Assembly (NCBI RefSeq): GCF_001693515.2
Contig: NZ_CP042968.1
Span: forward strand, 7,096,001 to 7,160,000
Direction: 5' to 3'
Origin: Bradyrhizobium paxllaeri
Lineage (GTDB): Bacteria; Pseudomonadota; Alphaproteobacteria; Rhizobiales; Xanthobacteraceae
Length of the DNA: 64,000 nt
In this document: positions 27,263-35,821 of the stretch, piece by piece
Position numbering within the stretch: position 1 is the first letter of the stretch
How the letters are laid out: the number at the start of each line of letters is the position of its first letter
Translations under genes and position numbers: made by a program
The notes under the pieces: model-generated
What the model was told of the DNA's origin: nothing
The model's database searches: none
Seen by the model: the letters and a program-made list of their open reading frames with translations, nothing else

Positions 27263-28243
27263 TCATTTCTGGCGGTTGTAATAATCCGGCATCGCATGCG
27301 GATCCATCGCCTGTTCGGCCCTGCGCCCGAGAAAGAAGAAGCCGCTGGCGGCATCTGCTGCGGCCCGGCCTCGGCCGAATGCATCGAGATACCTGATCCA
27401 GAAGAACGGCAGCACGATCAGCCGCGAAAGCTTGTTGCCCGCGCCGAGCGCGCGCGCGAAGTAGCGGATCGACCATTCAAGCGCGACCCCGGCGCCGCCG
27501 ACCGGCCCGGCGCTGACTTCCGAGAAACGCCTGAACAGCCAGCGGTGACCGCTCTGCGTGAAACGTGAGAAGTCATAGGCCTGCTCATGCACCTGCTGCA
27601 TGAACGGCGTCTCCGCATAGACCAGGCCTTCCAGACGCAGCACCCGGTGCAACTCGGCAACCACCGTTGCGGGTTCCAGCACGTGTTCCAGCACCGCCTG
27701 CACCCAGACGCCGTCGAACACGCCGTCCTCGAACGGCAGACTGTGGGCGTCAGCCACCAGCGCGGTATGCGGCGAGGCATAGACATCAGTGCCAACGAGT
27801 TCGATCGAATCGTCGCGGTAGAGCTCGTCTGCGCCCAGACCGATGGTCCCGCCTCCGATCACGAGCACGACCGGCCGCCGCGACTCCCGCTTCAACAGCT
27901 CGATGAATTTCGCGCTGTTGGAAACCGCAACCGGATTTCCGCCGAAGGTAAAGCGATGCAGGCGCGATCCAAGGGAACGGCGACTGACGTCCCGCTGCAG
28001 CGCCGAGCCGCTCTCGGCCTCATACATCCTGCGCTCAAAAATGCTGTCTGCAAAATCGATCAGCACCGGCTGTGCGCCGACCACCGGAAACCCGGCCCTG
28101 CTATAATCGCAGGCGGGATTCGAACAGGACGGCTGCGCCCAAACGTTCCGCAACGCCGCCGAACAGTGAGGGCAGCGAAGGCGTTGCTTCCAGTGTGCGG
28201 GTTCCGTATTCACTACCGAATGATCGACGGCAGAAAGCTGCAA
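27263..28243 (-). CDS. Class I SAM-dependent methyltransferase with N-terminal zinc-ribbon-like segment
   Basis: A 326-residue protein. Near the N-terminus four cysteines (RCPHCSAALRN, then SCSNPACDYS) resemble a Trm112p-like or zinc-ribbon segment. The methyltransferase core has PVVLVIGGGTIGLG for SAM binding, LVADAHSLPFEDGVFDGVWV and a motif IV/V region with AVLEHVLEPATVVAELHRVL. These are typical of the Methyltransf_11 group. It closes the exopolysaccharide island, convergent with the small secreted protein gene. It may methylate a sugar or a polyprenol-linked intermediate; the target is unknown. Confidence 0.85.
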   Translation of the reverse strand: MQLSAVDHSVVNTEPAHWKQRLRCPHCSAALRNVWAQPSCSNPACDYSRAGFPVVGAQPVLIDFADSIFERRMYEAESGSALQRDVSRRSLGSRLHRFTFGGNPVAVSNSAKFIELLKRESRRPVVLVIGGGTIGLGADELYRDDSIELVGTDVYASPHTALVADAHSLPFEDGVFDGVWVQAVLEHVLEPATVVAELHRVLRLEGLVYAETPFMQQVHEQAYDFSRFTQSGHRWLFRRFSEVSAGPVGGAGVALEWSIRYFARALGAGNKLSRLIVLPFFWIRYLDAFGRGRAAADAASGFFFLGRRAEQAMDPHAMPDYYNRQK

Positions 28244-28615
28244 AGAAGGACCTCATATTCATGTCTTCTGCCCTGCCTGTTCCTGACTTGCGATTGATGC
28301 TATTTCGAACGCGATGAGTGCGCAACAATGCGGGGCCGGGAACAATTTGCATTGCAATTCGGATGTAGGCTTTGACCAGACGCCACAGTGTGGGACCGGC
28401 AGAAATGCAACGCACGAGCCGCCGTGCTGTTTCCGAGCAAATTTTGGGATTTCTCGAACTGCGTTCCAATGGCCCGCTTCGCGCAGCTGGCGGGCTACGT
28501 CGTTCGTAACCCGGCGTTGATGACGCCGTGATCGAGGATTTGACAAACTCCGACCCTTCCGGAAACCTTGATCCGCCGGCTCAGCTCGCCACCTGATTGA
28601 TCGAGGAGTTGCCTG
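28244..28615. other. Intergenic stretch, no gene seen
   Basis: About 370 bases between the divergent methyltransferase and a small hypothetical gene. Short frames exist on both strands but lack ribosome sites and protein-like composition. I see no clear hairpin, repeat or promoter apart from the GAGGAG that serves the gene at 28616. Confidence 0.5.
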
Positions 28616-28966
28616 GTGTCAGCCCGCGAACCATCGCAGCGACCGGATGGATCCGGCCCGCTTCAGGTTTTTGTTCTCGACATCGATCGAAGGCCGACGC
28701 TGGCGTTCGAAGCGAACGACCTCGCCGAGGCACGGGAAATCTGTCGCGACGCCGACCTGCGGACCGATCTGAGCGCGCTCACCTCCGACGGTATTCCCGT
28801 CTGCGCGCCGGGTTCAACGCTCAGCCCCCGGGCAGCGGCGCAAGAGGAGATCGCTGCATTCCGGCACGCAGCCGAACGAGCGCCGGCATCCAGCCAGCCG
28901 ACCATGACGTTCCTGATCAAGATCGACGGCGTCATGGTCGTAACCATCAGCCCCGACCAGGCCTGA
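28616..28966 (+). CDS. Hypothetical protein, 116 residues
   Basis: A small acidic, cytoplasmic-looking protein starting at a GTG with GAGGAG about eight bases upstream. The sequence has mixed alpha/beta character (VFVLDIDRRPTLAFEANDLAEAREICRDAD, described by its LDIDRRPTLAFEAND core, and later TFLIKIDGVMVVTI). No motif, signal peptide or membrane segment is seen and I recognise no family. Codon use is normal for the window. Its neighbours are relics and catabolic genes, which give no clue to function. Confidence 0.65.
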   Translation: MSAREPSQRPDGSGPLQVFVLDIDRRPTLAFEANDLAEAREICRDADLRTDLSALTSDGIPVCAPGSTLSPRAAAQEEIAAFRHAAERAPASSQPTMTFLIKIDGVMVVTISPDQA

Positions 28967-29430
28967 GTGACGCGATGCGGTCAGATGAAGGGCGGATGAT
29001 ACAGGGACGCGGCGCCGGCAAGTACGCCCGATGCGTCATGACCGGGGTCGATGACGGTGCCGGAAAGATGCGCGGCATCGGCTGCGGTCGTGGATTCGGT
29101 TCGGCTTACATCGTGCCCGATTGAGTCCGCTGCCTTGGGGTCATCTGCCGCGACGTGCCTGGCTGCCTCGCTGAAAGCAAACGTATCGTTGGCGGTGGTC
29201 GCGGCCCCTCTGTGCGATTCCCCCGAAATCCACCCGCCGATGCGCGGCATTTGCGATGAATTGGAACGAATCGATGAACCACCGCTACGAACGGCGAAAC
29301 CAGCTTCAGCAGCCGGTAGTGGGAATGCTGCTCGAACCAACGCATCTGCATACTCACTCCGGTGCGTAATGCCGACCTCCCGCTATCAAGCCAACGCAGC
29401 CGCCGCACGCTGCATGTTGGTGGACATATG
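28967..29430. other. Stretch with no firmly supported gene
   Basis: About 460 bases between the hypothetical gene and the AraC relic. On the reverse strand a possible 81-residue frame is listed separately with low confidence. The region otherwise has overlapping open frames without recognisable protein sequence, as expected for decayed DNA at high GC. Confidence 0.4.
29106..29351 (-). CDS. Possible small protein, 81 residues, doubtful
   Basis: The frame begins at an ATG with GGAGTGAG just upstream and reads MQMRWFEQHSHYRLLKLVSP before becoming arginine-rich and low in protein-like character. Another reverse frame (28981-29340) looks equally plausible further down, so a frameshifted relic is possible. 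No family is recognised. Confidence 0.25.
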   Translation of the reverse strand: MQMRWFEQHSHYRLLKLVSPFVAVVHRFVPIHRKCRASAGGFRGNRTEGPRPPPTIRLLSARQPGTSRQMTPRQRTQSGTM

Positions 29431-29741
29431 CGCCGCTACTTCCTCACGGAAAAGCACGTGCGACGGCAATTGCCCGAGAACTTGGCATGAGCCGTCGTAC
29501 GCTCGCGCGTGCGCTTGCAGCCGAGGGATTGACCTTTTCGGCCCTGTTGGATCAGTATCGCATGGACCTGGCCAAAGCATACCTCACGCACGGCGAACTG
29601 ACGATCTCACAGATCGCGTGGCTTCTGGGATATCGGGAGGTGAGCACCTTTACCCATGCCTTCAAGCGTTGGACGGGAACGACGCCGCGGCAACTGCGCT
29701 CCAGGAAGCCTTCCTGCTCGCGGTCAGCTGTCCGGGTTTAG
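29431..29741 (+). pseudogene. AraC family regulator, C-terminal relic
   Basis: In one frame the DNA encodes APLLPHGKARATAIARELGM followed by SRRTLARALAAEGLTFSALL, YRMDLAKAYLTHG and ISQIAWLLGYREVSTFTHAF, ending in FKRWTGTTPRQLRS. This is a near-complete AraC double helix-turn-helix. Upstream in the same frame the family resemblance stops at about 29431 and a stop codon occurs shortly before, so the N-terminal sensor domain is missing. An internal ATG at 29487 could start only a shortened product. It is convergent with the frameshifted binding-protein gene and the two ends overlap by four bases. Confidence 0.65.
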
Positions 29742-30930
29742 TCGGCGCTCAAGACGTCACCGAACTGCTCCCACGAAGTTCCGGTCCAGCGCTGAAGCTG
29801 CAACTGCGTGTAAGCCATGCTGTTGTCAGGTCCGGTATTGACGGCGATTCCCGGAATCAGCGTCGGAAGCGAAAGCCCGCGGATGCTGCGCGCCTGTTTC
29901 ATGACGTTCTCACGCGAAAGATCATCGCCGCACTGCTTCAGCACCTGTTCGAGAATCTGGCCCTGCTGGGTTCCGAACAGATAGTTGGCGTCGCCGATAT
30001 CCGCGCCGGCAGATATTTCTCGAAGTGAGCGCGATACCATTTCATGCCGGGATCATCAGCCCATTTCCAGTCGTTCGCATCCTTCAGCATCGTGGCGGCG
30101 ATAATGCCTTTGGCCTTGTCGGGGCCGGCGGGCACGATGGTGGCCGACACTGAAGTGGAAACCAAATTAATGAGGAAGAGAGGCTTCCAGCCGATTTCAT
30201 CGGCCTTCCTGATAGCCTGCGCGGCAAACTTCGGCGTGCCTGCAAGCAGAAACGCTTCCGCTCCTGACGCCTTGAGCGTGACGACTTGGGAATCGATCGT
30301 GGGTTCGGTGACCTCATACGACGAGGCGATCACCTTCTTGTCGTAGTCGCCCTTCAAATGTTCCTTGAAGGCCGCGACAAAATCCTTACCGAGATCGTCG
30401 TTCTGATAGAGGATCGCAATCTTCGCACTGGGAGCGGTTTGCGCAATATATCGCGCATAGATCGTGCCCTCGGTCCGGTAGCTGGGCAGGCCGGTGGAGG
30501 TCATCGGATGCTCGGAAAAATTCGAAAACCTGGTGACGCCGCTGACGACGAAAAGATGCGGGATCTTTTTGGCATTGACGTATTTGATCGTCGCGCTGAT
30601 GCCGGGCGTACCCAGCGGACCGAACAGGAACGCGACCTCGTCGCTCTCGACCAATTTCCTGGTCTGCTCGACGGTCTTCGGCGAACTATAGGCGTCGTCG
30701 TAGCTGATGTAGTTGATCTTGCGACCATTGACGCCGCCACGCTCGTTGATGGAGGTGATGTAGGCGATCAGACCCTTGGCGGTATTGCTGAGCGACGAGG
30801 CCGGACCGCTGAACGGAAACGTTCCGCCGATCTTGATCTCGGTTGCGGTGACGCCGACGGTTTCGGCATTTGCCGGCGCGATCGCGAACCCAAGCGTCAA
30901 CGCTGCCGCAATGGCGGCTTTCCTCATCAT
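29738..30930 (-). pseudogene. Branched-chain amino-acid-type ABC substrate-binding protein, frameshifted
   Basis: The first 315 or so codons encode a Peripla_BP_6 (LivJ-like) binding protein: signal peptide MMRKAAIAAALTLGFAIAPA, then VTATEIKIGGTFPFSGPASS and later YQNDDLGKDFV. Near 30009-30012 the frame is lost after HFEKYLP. The next frame then continues exactly as the family does, with GADIGDANYLFGTQQGQILE and a normal C-terminus ending at 29738. Restoring one G in the run (CCGGGC instead of CCGGC) joins the two parts into about 396 residues. It may be a true mutation or a base-calling error. It follows an SDR gene by 35 bases and has a strong GGGAGG site, so it was the last gene of the operon starting at 34065. 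Confidence 0.85.
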
Positions 30931-30965
30931 GCCTCCCTCCCCTTGTTGTCAGAAGCGACCGCGGT

Positions 30966-31703
30966 TCACCACGTCTCCTTGAACGGCCGGATCTCCATTT
31001 CGAATGTCCAGGCGCTGCGCGGCTGCTCGTAGAGTTGCCAGTAGGCGTTTGCGACTGACGCGGGCGGCATCAACGCATCGGGATCGTTCAGCGCGTCCGG
31101 ACCGTGGGCCTCGATGCGTCGTTGCCGAACCCATTCGGTATCGACGCCGGAATCGATGATCAGGTGGCCGACATGGATGTTCTTCGGCCCGAGCTCACGC
31201 GCCATCGCCTGCGCCACCGCGCGCAGTCCGAACTTGGCGCTGGCAAAGGCCGCGTAGCCGCGCCCGCCGCGCAGGCTGGCGGTGGCGCCGGTGAAGAAGA
31301 TATTGCCCTGGCCCCGCGGCAGCATCAGGCGCGCGGCTTCACGGCCGGCCAGGAAACCCGAATAGCAGGCCATCTCCCACACTTTGCGAAAGACCCTTTC
31401 GGTCGTGTCGAGAATCGGAAAGTTGACGTTGGCGCCGACATTGAAGATGCAGACTTCAAGCGGCGCTTCCTTGTCGGCATCGTTGAGGAACGCGGTGATT
31501 TCCTCTTCCTTGCGGGCATCGAGCGAGCGCGCGAAGATCTTGCCGCCGGCGGCCTGGACCTCGCCCACCAGCGGCGCGAGCTTGTCGCCGTTGCGGCGGC
31601 CGGCGAAGACGGTAAATCCCTCGGCGGCGAATTTCTTGGCGATCTCGGCGCCGATATAGTCTCCCGCACCGATGATTGCCGCGGTCGCGTTTCTCTTGGC
31701 CAT
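30966..31703 (-). CDS. SDR-fold oxidoreductase-like protein lacking the usual catalytic tyrosine
   Basis: A 245-residue short-chain dehydrogenase-like protein. The cofactor loop is IGAGDYIGAEIA at residues 11-22 and AGRRNGDKL follows strand 2, suggesting NADP. Where classical members have Tyr-x-x-x-Lys this protein has Phe153-A-S-A-Lys157 (AAFASAKFGLRA), and NNAG is replaced by NVGA. Such atypical SDRs exist as a group, so this is probably not a random mutation, but the reaction is uncertain. It lies between a CoA-ligase and an ABC-binding protein in one operon, which points to degradation of a carboxylic acid. Confidence 0.85.
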   Translation of the reverse strand: MAKRNATAAIIGAGDYIGAEIAKKFAAEGFTVFAGRRNGDKLAPLVGEVQAAGGKIFARSLDARKEEEITAFLNDADKEAPLEVCIFNVGANVNFPILDTTERVFRKVWEMACYSGFLAGREAARLMLPRGQGNIFFTGATASLRGGRGYAAFASAKFGLRAVAQAMARELGPKNIHVGHLIIDSGVDTEWVRQRRIEAHGPDALNDPDALMPPASVANAYWQLYEQPRSAWTFEMEIRPFKETW

Positions 31704-31748
31704 TGGTTATCTCCTGTTCGCTACCTCAAGGACGCGGCGGCTGATGTG

Positions 31749-33338
31749 TCAGCCAGCGGCCGTCGCCGGGTCGATCTTGCTCCCGTTCGCCAATTCCCGC
31801 AGCTTGTGTTTCAGGATCTTGCCGGTCGACGCCGCGGGCAAGGCGTCGAGGATCACAATCTCGCTTGGCCGCTTGTAGGAGGTCAGCAGCCCCGCCGAAT
31901 AGGACTTGAGCTCGTCCACGCCGATCTTCGCGCCCGGCAGAAGCTGGACGAACGCGACCACCTCCTCGTTGCCCTCGACGCTGCGTCCGACGACGGCCGA
32001 CTGCACCACCAGTTCGTGCGCGTTGATCACGGCCTCGACCTCGGCGGGATAAACATTGAAGCCGGAGCGGATGATGAGCTCCTTGGTACGGCCGACGATA
32101 TAGAGGTCACCCTCGCCGTTGATGCGCGCGAGATCGCCGGTGTTGAACCAGCCATCGGCGTCGATGGCGGCGCGCGTCTGCTCGACGGAGCGATAGTATC
32201 CGAGCATCACGTTGGGACCTCGGACATGCAGTTCGCCGACGCTGCCGACCGGGACTTCGTGGCCGTTCCGGTCGACGATCCGTTGCTCGACACCCGGCAA
32301 TATCGGTCCCACGGTTTCGTCGTCGGCAGGCCGGTTCTCGCGTACGCCGGCAAGCCCCGGCGAGCATTCCGTGATGCCGTAGCCGTTGAGCAGGGGAATG
32401 CCGAACTCCTCCTCCATCCGGCCTTTCAGCGTCAGGTCAAGCGGCGCACCCGCCACGCACATCATCCGCAGGCGGCCGCGATCGAGGCGCGATATTCCTT
32501 TCACGGCCTTGTATTCGAGCAGACGCTGATAGGTCGCAGGCACGCCGTAAAGCGTCGTGATCCCGTCCTTTGCGATCGCTTCCGCCAGCGCGGCAGGATC
32601 GGCCTTCGAGATGGCGTGCAGCGTGGCGCCGTGCATCAGGGTCGAGATCAGGAGGATCGAGTAGCCGACGATGTGCGACATCGGCAGCACGCCGTAGATC
32701 CGGTCGGCGGGACCGGTCTTCCGCAGCACGCCGGAGGTTTTCGCCGCAACCATCAGATTGCGGTGGCTGAGCATCACCCCCTTCGGCGCGCCCGTGGTAC
32801 CCGAAGTGTACATCAGCGCCGCGACCTGACGCGCGGCGTCGGCCTCGACGGGCTCGGCCCGCGCCTCCTCGTTCAACGGCCCGACGCCGATGCCGCCGAA
32901 CGGTCCGATCGAACCTGTGGCCGCGCCGTTGCGCGCCGCATGATTGGCGGCTTCCCCGGAGAGCGCCGAATTGAAGAGAACCCGGCGGGCGCCGCTGTGG
33001 GAACTGATCTGTTCGAGCTCGCGCGCGCTCAGGCGCGGGTTGACGGCAATGGCCCAGGCGTCGAGCTTGCCGATGGCGAACAGGATCGCGCCGAGGGCAA
33101 CGCTGTTCTCGCTGGCCACCATCACCCGGTCGCCGGGCCTGACCTGCAGCTCGCGCAGATCGCGCGCGACGGCCTCGACCGCGTCCGAGAACTGCCGGTA
33201 GCTCCACGAGCGCCCCGCCTCGACGAACGCTGGATGATCGGGCGTTTGCTGCGCGAACTTCACGTAGACATCGTGTACCCGCGACGGCAGGCCTACGAGC
33301 AGATCGCACGCGCTGATGTTGTCGAGAACAGTTTCCAC
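31749..33338 (-). CDS. Acyl-CoA synthetase (AMP-dependent CoA ligase)
   Basis: A 529-residue adenylate-forming enzyme that would activate a carboxylic acid to its CoA thioester. The P-loop-like motif ALMYTSGTTGAPKGVMLSHRN, the YGITECSP motif and the hinge/C-terminal IKSGFNVYP-like segment (here IIRSGFNVYPAEVE) are complete, ending with the catalytic lysine region ASTGKILKHKLREL. A GTG at 33338 with GAGGAAAG upstream is preferred; the frame extends further but the added residues are not family-like. The gene precedes the SDR gene, with DsbA-like isomerase upstream, indicating an aromatic or branched acid pathway. Confidence 0.9.
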   Translation of the reverse strand: METVLDNISACDLLVGLPSRVHDVYVKFAQQTPDHPAFVEAGRSWSYRQFSDAVEAVARDLRELQVRPGDRVMVASENSVALGAILFAIGKLDAWAIAVNPRLSARELEQISSHSGARRVLFNSALSGEAANHAARNGAATGSIGPFGGIGVGPLNEEARAEPVEADAARQVAALMYTSGTTGAPKGVMLSHRNLMVAAKTSGVLRKTGPADRIYGVLPMSHIVGYSILLISTLMHGATLHAISKADPAALAEAIAKDGITTLYGVPATYQRLLEYKAVKGISRLDRGRLRMMCVAGAPLDLTLKGRMEEEFGIPLLNGYGITECSPGLAGVRENRPADDETVGPILPGVEQRIVDRNGHEVPVGSVGELHVRGPNVMLGYYRSVEQTRAAIDADGWFNTGDLARINGEGDLYIVGRTKELIIRSGFNVYPAEVEAVINAHELVVQSAVVGRSVEGNEEVVAFVQLLPGAKIGVDELKSYSAGLLTSYKRPSEIVILDALPAASTGKILKHKLRELANGSKIDPATAAG

Positions 33339-33399
33339 GATGGCTTTCCTCGATGACGAACTGTTTGATCCTTGTCGGCCTTCGATCCCGAAAGCGAAA

Positions 33400-34065
33400 T
33401 CAGAACGCGCGGCGGCTCTCGGACGAGCCGGAGGCCTCCCTGGCGCGCTGTTGCGCCAGGATCTCCTCCTCCACGTCGCGAAGCTGGTCCTTGCCGAAGA
33501 ACATCTCGTTATTGACGAAGAACGTCGGTGAGCCAAAAGCGCCGCGATCGACGGCGTCCTGCGTCAACGCCGCCAGCCGGTTCTTGACGGCGGGATCCTG
33601 CGATCTCGCGGCGATCCTGTTGGCGTCGATCCCCGACGAGGCCAGCGCCTCCAGCATCACGTCGAGATCGTCCATCTTTTTGGGCTCTTCCCACATGTGG
33701 TGATAGACCGCCTGGAAATATGGCCAGAAAATACCTTCGGCCTGCGCCGCAATGGCGCCGCGCATCAATTGCAGTGTGTTCACCGGAAAGAACGGGTTGC
33801 GCCGGTAGTTGGTAATGCCGTGGCGTTTGATGAAGCGCTCGGTCTCCAGCGCCATGTAGTCGGGCTTGTTCTTGATGCCCTTCAGATAGTCGGCGGGCGA
33901 GCTGTTGCCAGTGAGCTTGTAGATGCCGCCGAGCAGCACCGGGACATAGTCGAATTTGGTCCCGGTCCGTCGCTCGATGTCCGGAATCAGGCGTGCCGCC
34001 AGATAGGCGTTCGGGCTTCCGAAATCGAAATGAAATTCGACCTTCAACATGCCGGCCTCTGACAT
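33400..34065 (-). CDS. 2-hydroxychromene-2-carboxylate isomerase-like (DsbA/GST-kappa fold)
   Basis: A 221-residue thioredoxin-fold protein. It begins with VEFHFDFGSPNAYLAARLIP, where the Ser of FGSP is the conserved glutathione-binding residue, and later has GAFGSPTFFVNNEMFFGKDQL. This is characteristic of the HCCA isomerase family known from naphthalene-type pathways, though many members act elsewhere. The start at 34065 has GGGAGGG upstream. It is the first gene of the leftward operon and is divergent from the HxlR regulator. Confidence 0.87.
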   Translation of the reverse strand: MSEAGMLKVEFHFDFGSPNAYLAARLIPDIERRTGTKFDYVPVLLGGIYKLTGNSSPADYLKGIKNKPDYMALETERFIKRHGITNYRRNPFFPVNTLQLMRGAIAAQAEGIFWPYFQAVYHHMWEEPKKMDDLDVMLEALASSGIDANRIAARSQDPAVKNRLAALTQDAVDRGAFGSPTFFVNNEMFFGKDQLRDVEEEILAQQRAREASGSSESRRAF

Positions 34066-34138
34066 ACGGCCCTCCCCGCGTTCCCGAGCTTGTACGGCCT
34101 GACGGGCCCTTCGGGCTTGATCTGGCGTCGACATTTAT

Positions 34139-34155
34139 AGTTCTAAAAAAGAACT
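34139..34155. promoter_or_regulatory. Inverted repeat, candidate HxlR operator
   Basis: AGTTCT and AGAACT (34139-34144 and 34150-34155) form a 6-base inverted repeat with a 5-base A spacer, 74 bases upstream of the isomerase start and 107 bases before the HxlR gene. Size and symmetry fit a winged-helix dimer site. Confidence 0.4.
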
Positions 34156-34164
34156 GTCAATCTT

Positions 34165-34185
34165 ATACGGGCTAGCGAGCCGTAT
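34165..34185. promoter_or_regulatory. Second inverted repeat in the HxlR intergenic region
   Basis: ATACGG at 34165-34170 and CCGTAT at 34180-34185 flank nine bases. It lies ten bases from the first inverted repeat, between the divergent regulator and operon starts. It may be a second operator or part of a promoter; no regulator match is known to me. Confidence 0.3.
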
Positions 34186-34262
34186 TATTCCTGCCAAACG
34201 GGTTTATGCTGACGCATTCCGATTTGGAATTTAATGTGCTATCCTGTTGTATCGATTGATCA

Positions 34263-34739
34263 ATGCCGGAGAGCGCGATGCGCTGGGACACGCTTGAGGA
34301 AGAACAATGCTCGCTGGCGCGCACGGTGGCGGTCATTGGCGACCGGTGGAGCCTGTTGATCCTGCGGGAGTGTTTTCTTCGGGTACGCCGCTTCGACGAG
34401 TTTCAATCCAAGCTCGGCATTACCCGGCATCTGCTGGCGGACCGGCTGAAGAAGTTCGTCCGCTACGGCGTGCTGCGGCGTGCCCGCTACCAGGAAAGCC
34501 CGGCCCGCTATGAATACATCCTGACGCAACGCGGCCTGGATTTGTATCCGGTGGTGATGTCGATCGTGCATTGGGGCGACACCCACATGGTGGACGAGCG
34601 CGGCCGCCCGCTGCTGCATCAGCACAAGAACTGCGGCAAGTTTTTCGATCCGGTGATGATCTGCTCGGAATGCGGCGAGCCCATTCATGCCAAGCAGGTC
34701 CACACCCACCCGGGGCCTGGCTCCGCGGAGATCGCTTAG
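34263..34739 (+). CDS. HxlR family transcriptional regulator
   Basis: A 158-residue winged-helix regulator. The hallmark sequence is CSLARTVAVIGDRWSLLILRE followed by FDEFQSKLGITRHLLADRLK and a wing with YEYILTQRGLDLYPV. The C-terminal tail has cysteines (CGKFFDPVMICSECGEP) beyond the usual domain, which might bind metal or respond to thiol stress. Start could be the ATG at 34263 or 34278. It is divergent from the isomerase/CoA-ligase operon and is its probable regulator. Confidence 0.92.
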   Translation: MPESAMRWDTLEEEQCSLARTVAVIGDRWSLLILRECFLRVRRFDEFQSKLGITRHLLADRLKKFVRYGVLRRARYQESPARYEYILTQRGLDLYPVVMSIVHWGDTHMVDERGRPLLHQHKNCGKFFDPVMICSECGEPIHAKQVHTHPGPGSAEIA

Positions 34740-34915
34740 GTGCCGGTTCGCGCGCCGCCCGACATGCGGCTTGCCGATCAAATTGTTCGATAACTGATAG
34801 AAGCAGGCTTTGATAGCACGCGAGAACAATGTCGGCTAAGACGGTGATCGTGTTGCTGCGGGGCCGATTTGCTCAAGCCTTCACAAGAACTGCCGATGCT
34901 CATGGAGAAAAAGCG

Positions 34916-35821
34916 ATGCGCCTGTCTGCGGCGATGATCGCGGCTGCCTTGTTGGCCGTGCCTGCCAATGCGAGCGAACTGACCGGAACGCTGCAAAAGA
35001 TCAAGGAGACGAACAGGATCATCCTCGGCATTCAGGAAGCCTCGGTGCCCTTCAGCTACCTGGACGGCGATCAAAAGGCGATCGGATATGCCGTCGACAT
35101 CTGCCTGAGGATCGTCGACGCGGTCAAGCGCGAGCTCAAAGTCGCGAATGTCGCCGTCGAGACGCTTGCCGTCACGTCATCCAATCGCATTCCGCTCATG
35201 ATGAATGGGACGGTCGACCTCGTCTGTTCTTCCACCACCAACAATGCGGAGCGGCAGCGCCAGGTAACGTTCACCAATTCGCATTTCCTGTCGGCAACCC
35301 GGTTTGCCGCGCGGAAGTCCGACAACATCACCACAATCGATCATCTGAAAGGCAAGCCTGTCGTCGCCATATCGGGCTCGACCAACATGGTGCAGCTCAA
35401 TCAGGTCAATACCGCACGAAATCTCGGCATCGCGTTGCTGGCCGCCAAGGATCAGGCCGAGGCGTTTCTCATGCTGGAGACCGGCCGCGCGGCTGCCTAC
35501 GTCCTCGATGACGTGCAACTCGCCGTCGCGATCGCACGATCAAAAGATCCGTCCGCCTATATGATCAGCGAGGAGACCCTGTCCAGGGCCGAACCTTACG
35601 GGATCATGCTGCGCAAGGACGATGCGCCGTTCAAGGCCGTGGCCGATCGCGTGACCGCGGATCTATACAAGAGCCCGGAGATCGAAGCGGTCTACCGGAA
35701 GTGGTTCGAATCGCCGGTGCCGCCCAACGGCCTCAATTTCAAGACACCGATGTCGGCGGTCTTGCGTAAGGCATTTGCGCATCCGTCTGATAGCCCGGAC
35801 CCGGCGAGCTACGAGCGCTGA
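34916..35821 (+). CDS. Amino-acid ABC transporter substrate-binding protein (glutamate/aspartate type)
   Basis: A 301-residue periplasmic binding protein of the SBP_bac_3 family. Signal peptide MRLSAAMIAAALLAVPANA is followed by ETNRIILGIQEASVPFSYLD and by MNGTVDLVCSSTTNNAERQR, the pattern of GltI-like glutamate/aspartate receptors. GGAG lies upstream of the ATG at 34916; a longer frame from 34829 would spoil the signal peptide. No permease or ATPase genes are adjacent, so it is an orphan here. Its end overlaps the convergent Gfo/Idh gene by 13 bases. Confidence 0.9.
   Translation: MRLSAAMIAAALLAVPANASELTGTLQKIKETNRIILGIQEASVPFSYLDGDQKAIGYAVDICLRIVDAVKRELKVANVAVETLAVTSSNRIPLMMNGTVDLVCSSTTNNAERQRQVTFTNSHFLSATRFAARKSDNITTIDHLKGKPVVAISGSTNMVQLNQVNTARNLGIALLAAKDQAEAFLMLETGRAAAYVLDDVQLAVAIARSKDPSAYMISEETLSRAEPYGIMLRKDDAPFKAVADRVTADLYKSPEIEAVYRKWFESPVPPNGLNFKTPMSAVLRKAFAHPSDSPDPASYER

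Noticed and set aside
29051..30028. 325-codon plus-strand frame spanning the relic region
   Set aside because: It crosses the AraC relic in the wrong frame and runs antisense to the binding protein; its translation matches nothing recognisable.
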